From: Morinoia aosen | Lineage: Eukaryota; Arthropoda; Malacostraca; Amphipoda; Talitridae | Assembly (NCBI GenBank): GCA_030386875.1 | Contig: CM059557.1 | Location: 60,094,514 to 60,158,513, forward strand | Reading direction: 5' to 3' | DNA: 64,000 nt | Shown: positions 46,301-58,194 of the stretch, piece by piece | Position numbering within the stretch: position 1 is the stretch's first letter | Layout: every line of letters starts with the position of its first letter | Made by a program: the position numbers and the translations under genes | The notes under the pieces: generated by a model | Told to the model about the DNA's origin: nothing | Databases searched by the model: none | Seen by the model: only the letters and a program-made list of their open reading frames with translations

Positions 46301-49300
46301 ATAAAAAATTTGGAAAATAATTTAAAATTACTCTAAAGAAATTACACACGACTATGATTAGATATTCAATTACGTTGCTATATAGTCACCCACAATTGTT
46401 TTTCCTATACTAGCAGAAATCGTTTTGTTTTCTTTCGACGGTGACGCAAATTTGAAACTTGGTTCACGATATTTGCACGTATTTATTAATTTACTGCCTA
46501 CTATCACTGGAACCTAACAATTATGTAAATATACCCTCTTTGAGGTATAAGGTTTATAGTTGGTGATCAGCGTTATAAATCGTGGCTAATTAAACAACAA
46601 CATAGAGAAAAGTAAAATCATTCTGTAGTGCGTTTATTCCTTCAGAGACGTGAGCGCGTATTGCAATCTGTTAGTGTGTCTTGCAACTTGGAGGCAGCAC
46701 AAGGAGCTTCTTTCATTAAATACTCAATAAGTCTTCTATTTATTTCTGCCTAGAAAGACTTCACACAAATGGATGGAGGAATGTGCATGACTTTTTGCAC
46801 AATTTCGTCTAATTTGAAGGATTTATTTGTGTGTAATGGAAATTATATTCGTAGGTCAAATTTTAATCAAGTATTATTCTGAAAAATTTGCAGGAGTCAG
46901 TCCCTTGAATTTTTCGTTGCCTATCTCAATGCCACGGAATAATGTTGTTCTCTTTTGTCTATTTATAATTCTAACAAACTTTATTTATTACAAGGCGGAG
47001 TGGAATATTTCGATTCCCATTTTTTTGTGCGGTAATGTTTACGTTCTATTGGAGGTAGTAGCTCGATGGCGATCTGCTGTGATCAGCAAAATAGATGAAC
47101 TCGAGGAGAGATGTTGATTTTAAAATATCGCGGAATAAATGAGAAAAACACAAGTCCTGGAACTATATTCTTAAAAGACTACATGGCTTGTGTGGTGTTG
47201 CTCTGAATTCGAACTACGAGTTACTCTTAATTGTTTGCGGTTCGAAAAATAGGATTGGAGTCATTGGGTAGGAAGACAAAGACCAATTACTAACGTATAG
47301 GTCCGACGCGTTGCTAACCGCGATAAATTAGTTGAAGTAGTGAAGTATGAAGTAAAATATGAAGATTCTTCACGTTTTAATTCTTCACAAGACAATTTGG
47401 ACAAAGAACTCATGTTTTTCTAAACGCGAGGCCATCTCGCTGAAGCTGTTTAATTATTTTCAGTTTTAGCATAAAATGCTAATTTGAAAGAATCTGTACT
47501 TAATTTTCAGTCAAACTCAGACTTAATTGGTCGAGTATTTGTAAAACTTAAGCTATATATCTTAATTTTCATGCGGAACCGTATTTTTCTTAAATAATTT
47601 TTACGAACATACCTTATATACAACGCATCTATGGGTCGCCATTGGGAAGTGTGAACAAACATACTTTAACTTCGTCAGTCTCGTAAAAAATCAACACTCG
47701 TTAATTTTATTATCCGGAATATAGGCAGAAAATTGAGAAGGGCATGGTACTTCATTGATCGTCTCCATGAATTTTCGAATGTATTTTGCTGAATATGTAT
47801 TATTTATAATTTTGAAGGTAAGATTGACTTCATAACTTTCTGGCAAGTTCTAACGTTATCGCATTTGTATGTCATGACAGTTTGTTTAAAAATTTATCTA
47901 GCGGGTGTGAGGTCATTAACGAATTTTACCGTCTCTTGCGCTAGCAGACCAATAGTTTCCCCGTTTTGTCCTGCAGATGATTCACCGATTTCACATAATC
48001 CTGTATTCAGTCTAGGATGCCGAGAAATAAGCTGTAGATATTATTAAATCGATTTTTTTTATGTAGGCTTCGTTATTTTCATCATCACACGACTATGTAT
48101 TTTATTAGTGGAAACCAATCAGTTTTTGTTGATATCCCTCTAATATTGCTGACGAGAGCTAACTGTTTCTGCTCGCTGGCTGTCGCTCCAGCGCTATGTA
48201 CACTTATACACTACTGATTTTCCAAGTCGAAGCTGAACAGACTCCTTTGAAATAAAAAAGAACCTCGCTTAAAAGACGAAAGTTTTGAAGATATGCAAAA
48301 TTCAATTCAGAAATTGATTAGTTTATTCATGAAAAGCCCCTCGAGCAAGTCAGAAATCTTTTAAAATCGAGCAAGTATTCGAAAGTTCGGAATGTATTTA
48401 AAGTTCATATAATTCAACACACTCCCTGAGAGGAAACCTGACTCATCGTCGCACTTGGAAATTATTCATATTGGGACCCATAAAGATCTCTAATTTTGAA
48501 GTGTAATTCAGTTGTAACTGAAGTACGAGAGTAATTTAAGAAAGACTGAGAAAAATGGTCTGGTATCGAAGTGAGCATCAGCGGGAAGTTTGCGAACGCG
48601 AGAATTTACCCGAGAGTGCAACTGCATTGATGTCTAGGGGCAAATTTATCGTTTTTATAAGTATAATGACGTCTGCAAATGCATGTTAATTAAATTAGGG
48701 TAACATTCCTTTAAAGCATGGTATACAAATAATCTTAACGAATCTTCACTGAAACAGAAATATGTACGTCAGTTTTCCTTGACTCTGCATATTTCCGCAT
48801 CCATGAAGCCGAAAATAGCGGAAGATTATTTCCTAGCCCTAGATCGGGGTTTCTTCGCGAAAGAGGAATGCAATTTTCTCTTGGAACACTACTGCATGCG
48901 GGATAAATATGTGTGGAAATTTATTCAATCATTGCCCATTTGGTGTTCTTCTGTCCCCATGTTTTTGCTCACTATGGGTATTATGCATAATTACGTACAG
49001 ATGAGTGAGATGACCCTCCTTACGCTTTGAGAGACGCTCAACACTATGAATTCCGCTCATTGCAGTCCTCCCTTTTTTAATTTTTTTTCATGGAAAATGC
49101 TCACGGGACCACGTCAGCTCCATCTCCGATTGTTTTCGATAACGTTGTATGCGTTTTCCCTTTCTTGAATTCAACTCCTCTGCACATAAATTAATTTTCT
49201 TAATATTCATTTTACACTACTAATGAGAATGTACTGCCAGTGAAACACTTTTGCGAATATAAAACAGAATGAATGAAATATTCCAAAGTATGTTCATCAC

Positions 49301-49960
49301 TCGTTAAACACACATGCGGTAAGCGGAGGCCTCTCACAGAAAGTTTGGAATTACCGATAAAAAACGCTAAAATTTCACATTTTGATTACGAATGTAATAA
49401 TTTGGAGTTGGGTGGCTAGTGTAGACTATACAATATGCAAATGCAAATTTATTTACGATACAACTTTTATTCCATTAATGATTAGAAATCCGAGATCTAA
49501 CGATGGGTCACGTTTGAGGCAAAATCATACTTTATGAGTCATTTTAGAACCACAAGAATGTTATGTTCCTAAAATGCCGTTCACCAGGAATCCCACAAAT
49601 TTCGGCGCCACACGTCACGAGAGCCACTTTTGCTTCCACTGAACGCCATACAGCAGTGATGTGCCAGTGTAACACCGTAACGCTGGATGCAATGTTTAAC
49701 TCGATGTCTAATGTGTTGGACTGAGCAAACCAAAATATTCGGCTTATAATTCCTCAATCTTAGGCGTCACCACGGTCTCAAGACGGCTTAAAAGAAATGG
49801 ATTCCTGCTGTTGCAACACCTGCAGCTAATTCATTTTGTGAAGTTTTCTTGAATACTTCGATGTTAGTGATTCAATTTGAATGATATCCTCAATTTAATT
49901 TGCTAAATTACCAGCGCTTCATTTTGCAAGATGACCTTGAATCGTTAACTGGATTTATAC
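43355..49960. other. Long stretch without recognised genes
   Basis: About 6.6 kb. It holds a perfect 14-bp palindrome TGTACGGCCGTACA (43825-43838), a retroelement-like hairpin motif (complement of about 44040-44085) and a GC-richer patch at 46073-46276. Frames at 44352-44579, 44956-45156, 46827-47117 (96 codons, hydrophobic middle) and 48779-49030 (83 codons) have no family I recognise and no clear splice context, so I do not call them genes. Confidence 0.5.
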
Positions 49961-49963
49961 TTA

Positions 49964-50637
49964 GGTCTCTTTCACACGAGGCAACTAGAAACCATCATAG
50001 CAAAAAAACATGCTAGGAAACCCTCAATCGCAAGAATACCTTCATCAAGTGATGAATTACTTCTATTGGCTTCAATGCTCAAGAAAAATAAACGCTCTCG
50101 ATAAAGAATGGTTCAAACTCATGAGATATTAACATCAAGAATAGAAAAAGGTGTACATCATACACTTTACGATAATTTATGCGCTGATGAGAATTAATTT
50201 TTTAATTAATGTCGTATGAGCAAGCCTTCATTTGAGGAGTTGCACAACCTCACCGAGAATGACATCATGCAGACGGACTGACACAAACATGAGAAGATGT
50301 TTAAGACCAGATAAAAAACTTGCAGTAACTTCAAGGTAAGATATTCATATTTTAAAAATACATGATTTTTTAAAGAAACTAGTGCGGGTATCGCGCGCTG
50401 TGACGAAAGTGTTGCGTCACCGAGTGACACAGTATGAAAGCTATTATTAATATTACAACCAACAGTCGGTAAAGGTAACTGCTTGCAATGGTCGCTAGCT
50501 ACCTCGTGGGTAAGTGGAAAACGATGTTGCGCAACTGGGCAACCGAAGTGACATCGTATGAAAGGTTACGAAATAATGACGAGTAACTAGAGACTGTCAC
50601 CGGTGACGGTCACTAAGTGACCTATGTGAAAGGAGCT
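49964..50637. mobile_element. Harbinger-type MITE with TTA duplication
   Basis: The 674-bp element starts GGTCTCTTTCACACGAGG and ends CCTATGTGAAAGGAGCT, imperfect inverted repeats, and is flanked by TTA at 49961-49963 and 50638-50640. A three-base TWA duplication is characteristic of PIF/Harbinger transposons. The right 250 bp contain repeated GAGTGACAC.GTATGAAAG motifs in an inverted-repeat-like arrangement and are GC-richer. No transposase frame is present, so it would depend on an enzyme from elsewhere. The 74-codon minus frame at 50206-50430 is a by-product. Confidence 0.75.
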
Positions 50638-50640
50638 TTA

Positions 50641-52026
50641 AATTAGCTTGAAAGATTGTTACGCCAACCAATATCTAGAGGCTCATTCCAGTGATAGGAT
50701 ATAGTTCAACTCCAAAAGTGTTAACAATGTCTTTTTACGTGAGATCAATTTCATTCTCTCGCCTGATATAATTTGGTGTAATTGTCACTTAATTTTCGTT
50801 TTTTGCACCTATTTCTTATTAAATAAAAACAATCGCCATGAGGACAGTATAACTTACGGTACGAACTATTCTTTGTTTGATGAAAAATCAATATTACAAG
50901 TGTTTTTCAAATAATGGAGCTGGTTGTTTATCTGTTATACCTTGATCAATGATTGCTTCAATTTGCTTCCAAAAACCTTTACAACTTATCGAGATTAAGG
51001 AGGACTTAAGCTGACACGGTTTTTCGTGTTAACGATTTGCGAGCGACTTAACCATTATCTAATTGTAGGTAAAATATGCGAACTTATGAGAAACATACTG
51101 ACTGATACTCGGTTCGCTAGTGAAAACATTATTTGCTTAATAATATTGTAATATTCGCTTTTTGCCGCTGTAGGGCATTGTCAGAGAAGCTCGTCTCGTA
51201 GCAGACGCGCAACGAGGTAGCTAGGATTCACCTCTTACGTCGGAATCTTGTTCATAACACCGGACTCCTAAAACTGTTCTACGGGGTATAGTGGGTGCCG
51301 CTTCCGTCTTGAACGTTATTCCATCCCGATGTACTGTGCCGCGCGATCAACTTAACATTTACCTGTACGCCTCAGGAGACAGCCTTCCTCTAAGATATGT
51401 ATGCATGATCACAGCGTCTGGATTTAGAGACGTTTGGAGATTTGGTCGCTTGGTTACTTCTTTCTGTTATTTTTATCTGTTATTTTTCAATTCGTTTCTA
51501 TTACTCCTATCTTTTGATTTATGACAGGATTTCCCTGATTTAGAACTGAGTTTCGATAATTCTCTAGGCAAGGTGTCTCAATTAATTGGAATTGAATCTG
51601 CTTAGGTTTCCCTTCGCAAATTGTACTTCTCTTAAGCTTGCAAGAGCTCTGCCTTGCATGGAATTGCGTAACTATAGCATTAGTTCTCCTTGAGTTGAGA
51701 GCGACTAAATTTGAACCATTACTTAGAAACGCCTTTGCTTTCTTAACTACATATACATATATAGCTTGCTCATAGATGTTTCGAATGCGAATCCGACTAT
51801 TTTCAGTCGCTTTCTTGTTCTAATTAGAAATAATTCATCAAGTTACGTTTAGGTCTGCTGGCAGTTGAGTATATTTTATTAATAATTTCCAGGTTGTCGA
51901 ATTTCACCTTGAATTTTATCTCGCTTTACATGGAGTTTCTTACTTCTTTACAGTCGCATTTCCGTGGCGGCCTGGCATGCTGGCGTTGAGTTGGCTACAG
52001 GGGACGCTGCTGACCGGACGCTAAGT
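50641..52026. other. No firm gene; GC-richer patch near 51.2-51.5 kb
   Basis: Mostly AT-rich. At 51170-51420 a CpG-containing patch overlaps a 77-codon plus frame (51291-51524) with no recognised domain. I tested it for LTR-like borders and found no matching flanking duplication. It could be an exon or an old element. Confidence 0.4.
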
Positions 52027-52045
52027 GAAAAAAGAAAGAAAGAAA
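52027..52045. repeat. GAAA repeat
   Basis: A GAAA tract of about 19 bp is followed by ACAGTTTATTTC, nearly the same as the bases after the LINE tail at 9218-9242. On the minus strand the order is AAATAAA then CTTT units, as at the 3' end of a retroposed sequence. I cannot tell which strand the parent insertion used. Confidence 0.6.
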
Positions 52046-55000
52046 ACAGTTTATTTCTGAATAAAAATTACACGAAAACCATCACTTGTTTTCAAATATC
52101 TTAATATAATAGGATTCTTAGTTGATATATACTCGTGGGTATCGTAATTACCAAGACAATAGTTGAAACGAATGAGAGGAAAGTATGAATAAATGATTTT
52201 TTTGTTGCGTAAATCTAAGATTGATAATGCATACAAATACAAGCAATAAAAGAACATAATACCAGAGACACTGTTAAAAACACCCTTATGAGTGCGTACC
52301 TACATTGAAATACGAGCAGCTTAGGAACTTGCGATATCAGAGCTTAATATTGAATGTAAAATGGGTGTAATTAAATAATTCTACGTCTAAGACTTTGACA
52401 TTCGCAGCTATCTTTACTCTCTTACGTAACAACTAGCACGCCAAATAACGAGCTTGGCGAAAATAAAACATTTTACCACAACACAAATTAGGAGACAATA
52501 TTTCCAAGACATATAATGATGGCTCAAAAAAAATCATCTGAGTCAAAAATATGGAAAGGAATTGTTGAGCAACGTGAACCAAAATATTTACAGCATAATT
52601 AGAACAATTCGGGATATTAATTACCTTAATAATGCTGTCATAATACACTCACGAGCGTCAGTAACGAGGAGCTGCCACGCGAGGCTAACAATAACACTAT
52701 TCGACATGACTGAGAAAAGAAAACAATGTCCCATAAAATTAATACATATGATGATTATATTGCCTTTTAAAACGGCTTAATATAAAGGAGGTTAATTGAT
52801 ACCTAACAGTATATTAATGTCATTACAGCTCATGTCAATGCTTGGACAAGAGACTGAGAGAGAAAGATAAAAATGCATTCCCACAGCGAGTTATTCTAAG
52901 TTTGTTAAGGTTTATAGATGAATTAAATAAATATAAAGGTAAACACAGTGGGGTGAAACGCTTTTGATATTCTCCACGTACATTGACATTTAAGCTTTGG
53001 CTCTTGCAGCATTTGGGAATAATGTTAGAAGTATTGTGGTTTGATGCAGATAATTCATACTCAGAACTAAAAAGTAGAAATGGCAGAAATTCTAAAATAT
53101 CTTTTCGTTCGAACATAAAATAATAGAACTAAGTTAACTGCCTCAAAGGTCATGCTTTAAGCCACACTACAATTTTTGACATTTCCTGCATTAATGCTTC
53201 AAGGAAGTGACAAGTTGGTAGGTAATAAAATATGATATTTATAGTGAAAGTGCGCGTTACGAGTTTAGTAATTTTGCAGAGTTTTAGTGAGCCGGGTAGT
53301 TTTGCTGTCTGCATGGGTGGGAAGATTAGGGAGGTGCCGTTAATTTGGTGTATAATTCACTCTACAATTTTCGTGTAAATCTTCCACCCAAGAAGATTTT
53401 TTTGTTTTGCATTTCTCTCCAGTTCTGGAATGGGTGCTGGCTGCTTCTCTGCGCCCGGAGGCGATTTCGTTGCTTAGAAAATCTTTCTGGCTTTCCTGCT
53501 CCCCTCTCTAATTAAACTGCGTTCCATTTAGTCGGTCGAGAGGATTTTTCATTTCTCACTCTGCTCTTCTTTAATCCAACCATTACGCAATTGGGATTAC
53601 ACTAATTTCATCATCTGTGCGAGGGTGAGGTGGGGCTCAATTAGCAGACTCGGACGCTTACTTTGTAGGCTGAGAGTTGAACTTCTCAGCAGAGACACTA
53701 TGCTCTGATAATTTTAAACGTTTAATCCTACTTATCCTACTTGTATTCTCGTCAGGAGACTTGGGAAGGAGCAATTATTCCTCTCCTAAACTTGAAATCA
53801 AAATACAAAGAAAACTAAATGAACTCCACAATTATATTTAATCGCGTGTGGCCTTAATTTGGGGTGCGTCGAGTGTTTTTCTGGTTCATTGTTCATTATT
53901 TTCGTGTGCGTAATGCCTGAATTAGTTGAAGTTTTTACGTCCAATAGTTCATTAGTTTAAACATTAAGTGCCTCGGAAACTTATGGGTGTAATAACGTAC
54001 GTTAACTTTTCACCAAGCTAAATTTAAGTCATTAAATTTCCCTCAACGATTATGTGTCATTATCGAATTCTTCAAGCGCTTGACTCTTTGATAGAAACGG
54101 TGTTGCGGGGCTCCATTTATCAGGTTGAATTTACGAATTAAAAGTGACTTATTTTTCTTGGTTTTATTCACTTATGCTTTCAGATTTCGGTCTAAAATGT
54201 CCATAGCTCGGGTGTGCACTCATTTCGTTAAGAGGCTTCATCGCACCTGTGGATGTTCTCATTGTGAACAGTCCGCAAGAGAGAACTAGCAAGCGCCTTC
54301 ACTCCATTACTCCCGCTTGGAACGACTACTGTATATTGCTCCAATTAACGCCTGTAAGTTAACAATGGCCACGTTAAATCCTTAAATTGTACCATTCCTC
54401 AATAACCTAATAGTGACACGTGATAATTGTAAATCTGTCTGGGGTTACGAACAATTTTAATGTCAACAGAAATTAAAACAATTAAAAAGGGAAGTTATCA
54501 ATACACTAATCAGTTCAATGCCACTTTAGGGTAATAATGAGTAGAAATTCCTAGCCTCCAACTTAGAGAAGTTTGTCTTTTGAACTTAAGTATACATACA
54601 TATATATGTAGATGGCATTCATCTATGCCATAAAGCCGCCATTTTGGCTAAGTTGTGGGTAAATGCTCGAGTATCTGGAAATTTCTGCATAAGATGAAAT
54701 TTGTCGACAGACGTTTCTGGTAGAAAGGTATTGCAGATTATGACCAACAAAGAGGCTTCAATACAAGAATTACACTTATAGATCAAATGAAACTACATTT
54801 TTGGGAAGAATTTTAATCATGAGACTCTTCTTATCATGAAGAAGCTATCTTCAAATTATGAATTGATGGTAATAACGAATGAACTGATTTCCAGAGGGGC
54901 ACTAAATCTTTTGCGTTGTATTTAGGATATAAATATATAGCTAATTTTTTTCAAGTAGGTGTTTGTCTCTGCTGTGGATGCAGAGCCAAGCGCCTCTATC

Positions 55001-55679
55001 AATATAGAAATAAATGGTAGCAGAATATCAATCCAAGAAAAATTGCTCGACAAACTTCACTTTTACTTTAGCTTTAACTCTCAAGTTTAGTTCATGATTG
55101 CTGCTCACTCGTGGCTTTCTGTGCAGGTTCTTTTCTGAGTCCAACTAAATAATCGTTTCATATAGATAGCACAGAAAATGAAACTATTTTTAGATAACTA
55201 TTCAAAAGAAATTTCCGAACACCCTTTAGTGTGTCAGGAGTATATCTGAGAGTAAATTAGCTTCACAGAGAACAGTTAACTTTGGGCCACACAATTTTGG
55301 GGCTCACCAGACTCCTGAGCAGTTTCGAAATTCGAGCTTCATTGAGAAGTTAAGCCTAACTCAATGAAACCTTTAGTGACCAGCAGCTTTCTAAATGATC
55401 ATTTGAAAGGAACTATCGTTTCAGTCGACTATTTTTGAAGGATTGAATTTCACCTAGATTTGACTCTGTTATTGATAGTATTCTACATTTAGCAAAAATA
55501 CTCGAGGTATGAATTTATGACGGACAATTGTATTCCAATGGTATGCGCTTCAATCAAATGTTTCAATTACAACGATTGAGTTTTACTGACAGTTCGGTTT
55601 CATGAGTTCAGTGTGAGGCAGAAATAATTTCAACATTGAGTAAAATTTTTGTGGGGGTCTCGAAGAAGGTATACAGTAT
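52046..55679. other. No recognised gene
   Basis: AT-rich, frames of 60-93 codons without motifs (for example 52835-53116 minus). A pyrimidine-rich, GC-richer zone at 53330-53700 has no coding signal I can support. A short CATATATATG palindrome run lies near 54597-54610. Confidence 0.5.
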
Positions 55680-56060
55680 ATAGCAACGCTTAAAACTGGA
55701 TGTCAGGTAAACAGAAGCTCAGCAAGACATTACTTCACCAAGTTGGCTTTCGGCTAGTTAGAGCGGATTGTGGGAACATTACAATATCAGTATAGCTCTG
55801 GGGGAGTGTAAAGAAGAGTATACAGATTAGGCTTTCTGAGTGAGGAACCTGTTTCGAATTAGCGTCCAATTATGTGATTGATCGCTCTACTTGAATTTAC
55901 CTTCGCTTATAATGTACATAACCCTGGCTGCAAAATTCATACATTTTTGTAATTCTTTCTGAAGGCAACTATGCTGCATCTCTCCCTAGACATGGCTGTA
56001 ATAGTCAAGACGCGGTTATACTAAAGATTAAATGGCTTATAACCTAGATTTTTCGTCCAC
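55680..56060 (-). pseudogene. LINE fragment, same family as 18.6 kb
   Basis: On the minus strand the reading gives KCMNFAARVMYI (about 55930-55965), a typical LQKxxNxAARxI helix of non-LTR retrotransposon polyproteins. It then runs parallel to the fragment at 18540-18966: SDQSHNWTLIRNRF against SDHVTTLLNKLGW, TQKA-SVYSSLHSP against MQKAQYVFSSLYLP, and IVMFPQSALTSRKP against IVCFHPPTVTNQKP. Stops interrupt it in several places. It extends slightly further 5' than the other copy, so the two together show more of the family. Inactive. Confidence 0.75.
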
Positions 56061-58194
56061 CATATTTTTTTATACGATTAACGGAACGAAACCTTTTCAG
56101 TTTTTATATACTAAAATTTTAGGTTTTTCTAACTCGAATGTGTAGCGTAAGGAGATCGGTGGATGCTGCTAAACGCTGCTGATGATGATTCTCTAGTAAA
56201 AATTTTGCTACTCTGGTAACGGAGAGAGATTTCTACTAAACCGAGAACACTGATTCCAAATCCGTAATCAGATTTGTCCTACAACGTCAGATTTTTGAGT
56301 TGTGGTGTGAAAACTGTATAGCGTACAGTGATGGATTGTTTTTCATATTCATCTTACCATTAATTTGTAACTGAAAGTAAATAACAGGATACATGAAAGT
56401 TAAATCGAAAACATGAATGAGCGAGGATGTTTGTATGGTCAAGACCACTTTCTTTATACGTGTGAAAGTTATACTCTTAGTAATCAGAGGAAAAACTTAC
56501 TTTAAACAGTGGAAAATTCATAAATTTTTTATTTTGGTTGTAAAGTTGGCGATCAAGAAATGCTTCGGCGCCTCACAAATCGTGTATTGTGTGTTATAAG
56601 GAGCGCGAACGGTGATCAAATGGTAAGCGGCCGGGTAGACGTTTTTCTATGTTCCAACTGTGGGGTGCAAGCCTACCAATAATTCTTCTGACTTTTTCTT
56701 TTGTAAAACCAATATAAGGACACTTTCAAATAAGAAGTCGAAATTGTGTGCACAGATCATGATTCAGCGAGAAAGCCAGTCTCCCATTGCTCGGAGATTC
56801 CAATTCTAGTTCCTCCGTGAGCTCGTGCAGTTACAGAAGATGATATATCGCCTGAAGGAGAAGATAATAACGATGATGGAGTGTATGTGGTTCGAGTCAC
56901 GGTGCATCAGAGTTTCAAGTTCTCCAGTTAATTGTGTCGTTCTTTCTCGGTCATTTAAAGTGATCATGGTTTCTCAGTTTGTATTCTTAGGTTTAAAAAT
57001 TTCTCCCACGAATTTGTGTTGGCAGCGATATTAAGACATTTTACCGTGAAATTTCCCGGTTATTTCCCAGTTGCTTCATCACCTAATTTACAGAGTACGT
57101 CTCCTCCCAGCTCCTTCATTAGATAGTGTGGTTGCAGAAGATAATTCCACGCCTGAAGAGGAAGATAATTATGATGTTGATATCCGCGTGGTGAGAATCA
57201 CGGTGAATCATTTATTTTAGTTCTCTGAGGAAATGAGGATCCAGTTCAAAGATATTTCATTGTGAATAGAAAATGCAGGACTGTAGGGGTCCAGAAAACA
57301 GCAATGGAACTTTCTAGAGGACGACACAAAAATATAAAGTTCCCGAGAGCGCCATGTGGCCTTCCCTGCTTTCTATGAAGAATAAGATACTACTCGTTCC
57401 TGTACTGATGTTGTGAGAGGGCGGGGCGGGGCACTTGCATTTGGCCGTCATTACACGTAGCTATTTCTGGCCGCACAGCGAGGGAGTAATAAAACTTTTT
57501 CTGGAAAATGGAGGTTAATCGTAGAACAGGTGGTTAAGGATGCAAAAACAAGTGGCAGGGCTTGGATTAAATGAAGACATATCAGGAGAAGCCACTATGA
57601 ACTGACCAATTTTGTTTATCTCATCTTGGATGTTTTATACCCCAAGTGATGACTTAAAACATACAAGAAATTTAAATACTACTAGAGAATTCTTCAGAAT
57701 TCCTTAATTATTAGTTGAAACGGAATAAGAAAAGACAAAAAAACGCTTAACCGAGGCAGACTGAAACACCGTCGCAAATGGTTATCAAGTAGTGAGAAAA
57801 GGTTAGTGGAAAAGTAATTCATAAAAAAAATCGCGCAACACGACAAGCACATCTAGAAACACGTAAAAAGCATACACGCAAAATAAAACTCATTGCTTGT
57901 TTAACATACAGACAGAAAGATAATTTTTTCATGAGTCATGTGCTCAAATTGTGCTTTATTTCATTTATCTGTTTATTTTTTTCATTTTTCTATTCACAAA
58001 AACACCCCATGGGGTAGTGGTATATCTATTTTTCAATCATTTAGCAAGTAAAATAAGTTAATTTACTAGACTATCGAGTTATTTGTGGAAAATTGGTTCA
58101 GTGTTAACTGGTCGTACAGCATTTAAGTGAAATGTAATGGATCTTGAAGTTTTGTTTTTACTCAAAATATAGACATGGAAATATTTACTGAGTA
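56061..58194. other. Mostly unassigned; diverged 320-bp direct repeat
   Basis: Two stretches about 300 bp apart share a pattern. VTEDDISPEGEDNN followed by VVRVTV (about 56830-56905) and VAEDNSTPEEEDNY followed by VVRITV (about 57129-57204) are encoded in corresponding frames. Frames close soon after on both sides. A GC-box-like GGGCGGGGCGGGGC lies at 57419-57432. No complete gene is seen. Confidence 0.4.

Noticed and set aside
46827-47117. 96-codon frame with a hydrophobic stretch
   Set aside because: Hydrophobic runs are common in AT-rich chance frames; no start context, splice sites or family match.
48779-49030. 83-codon plus frame
   Set aside because: Reads smoothly but has no known motif and no supporting splice or promoter signals.
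51170-51420. A second LTR
   Set aside because: GC-richer and LTR-like in composition, but I found no TG...CA borders with matching flanking duplications.
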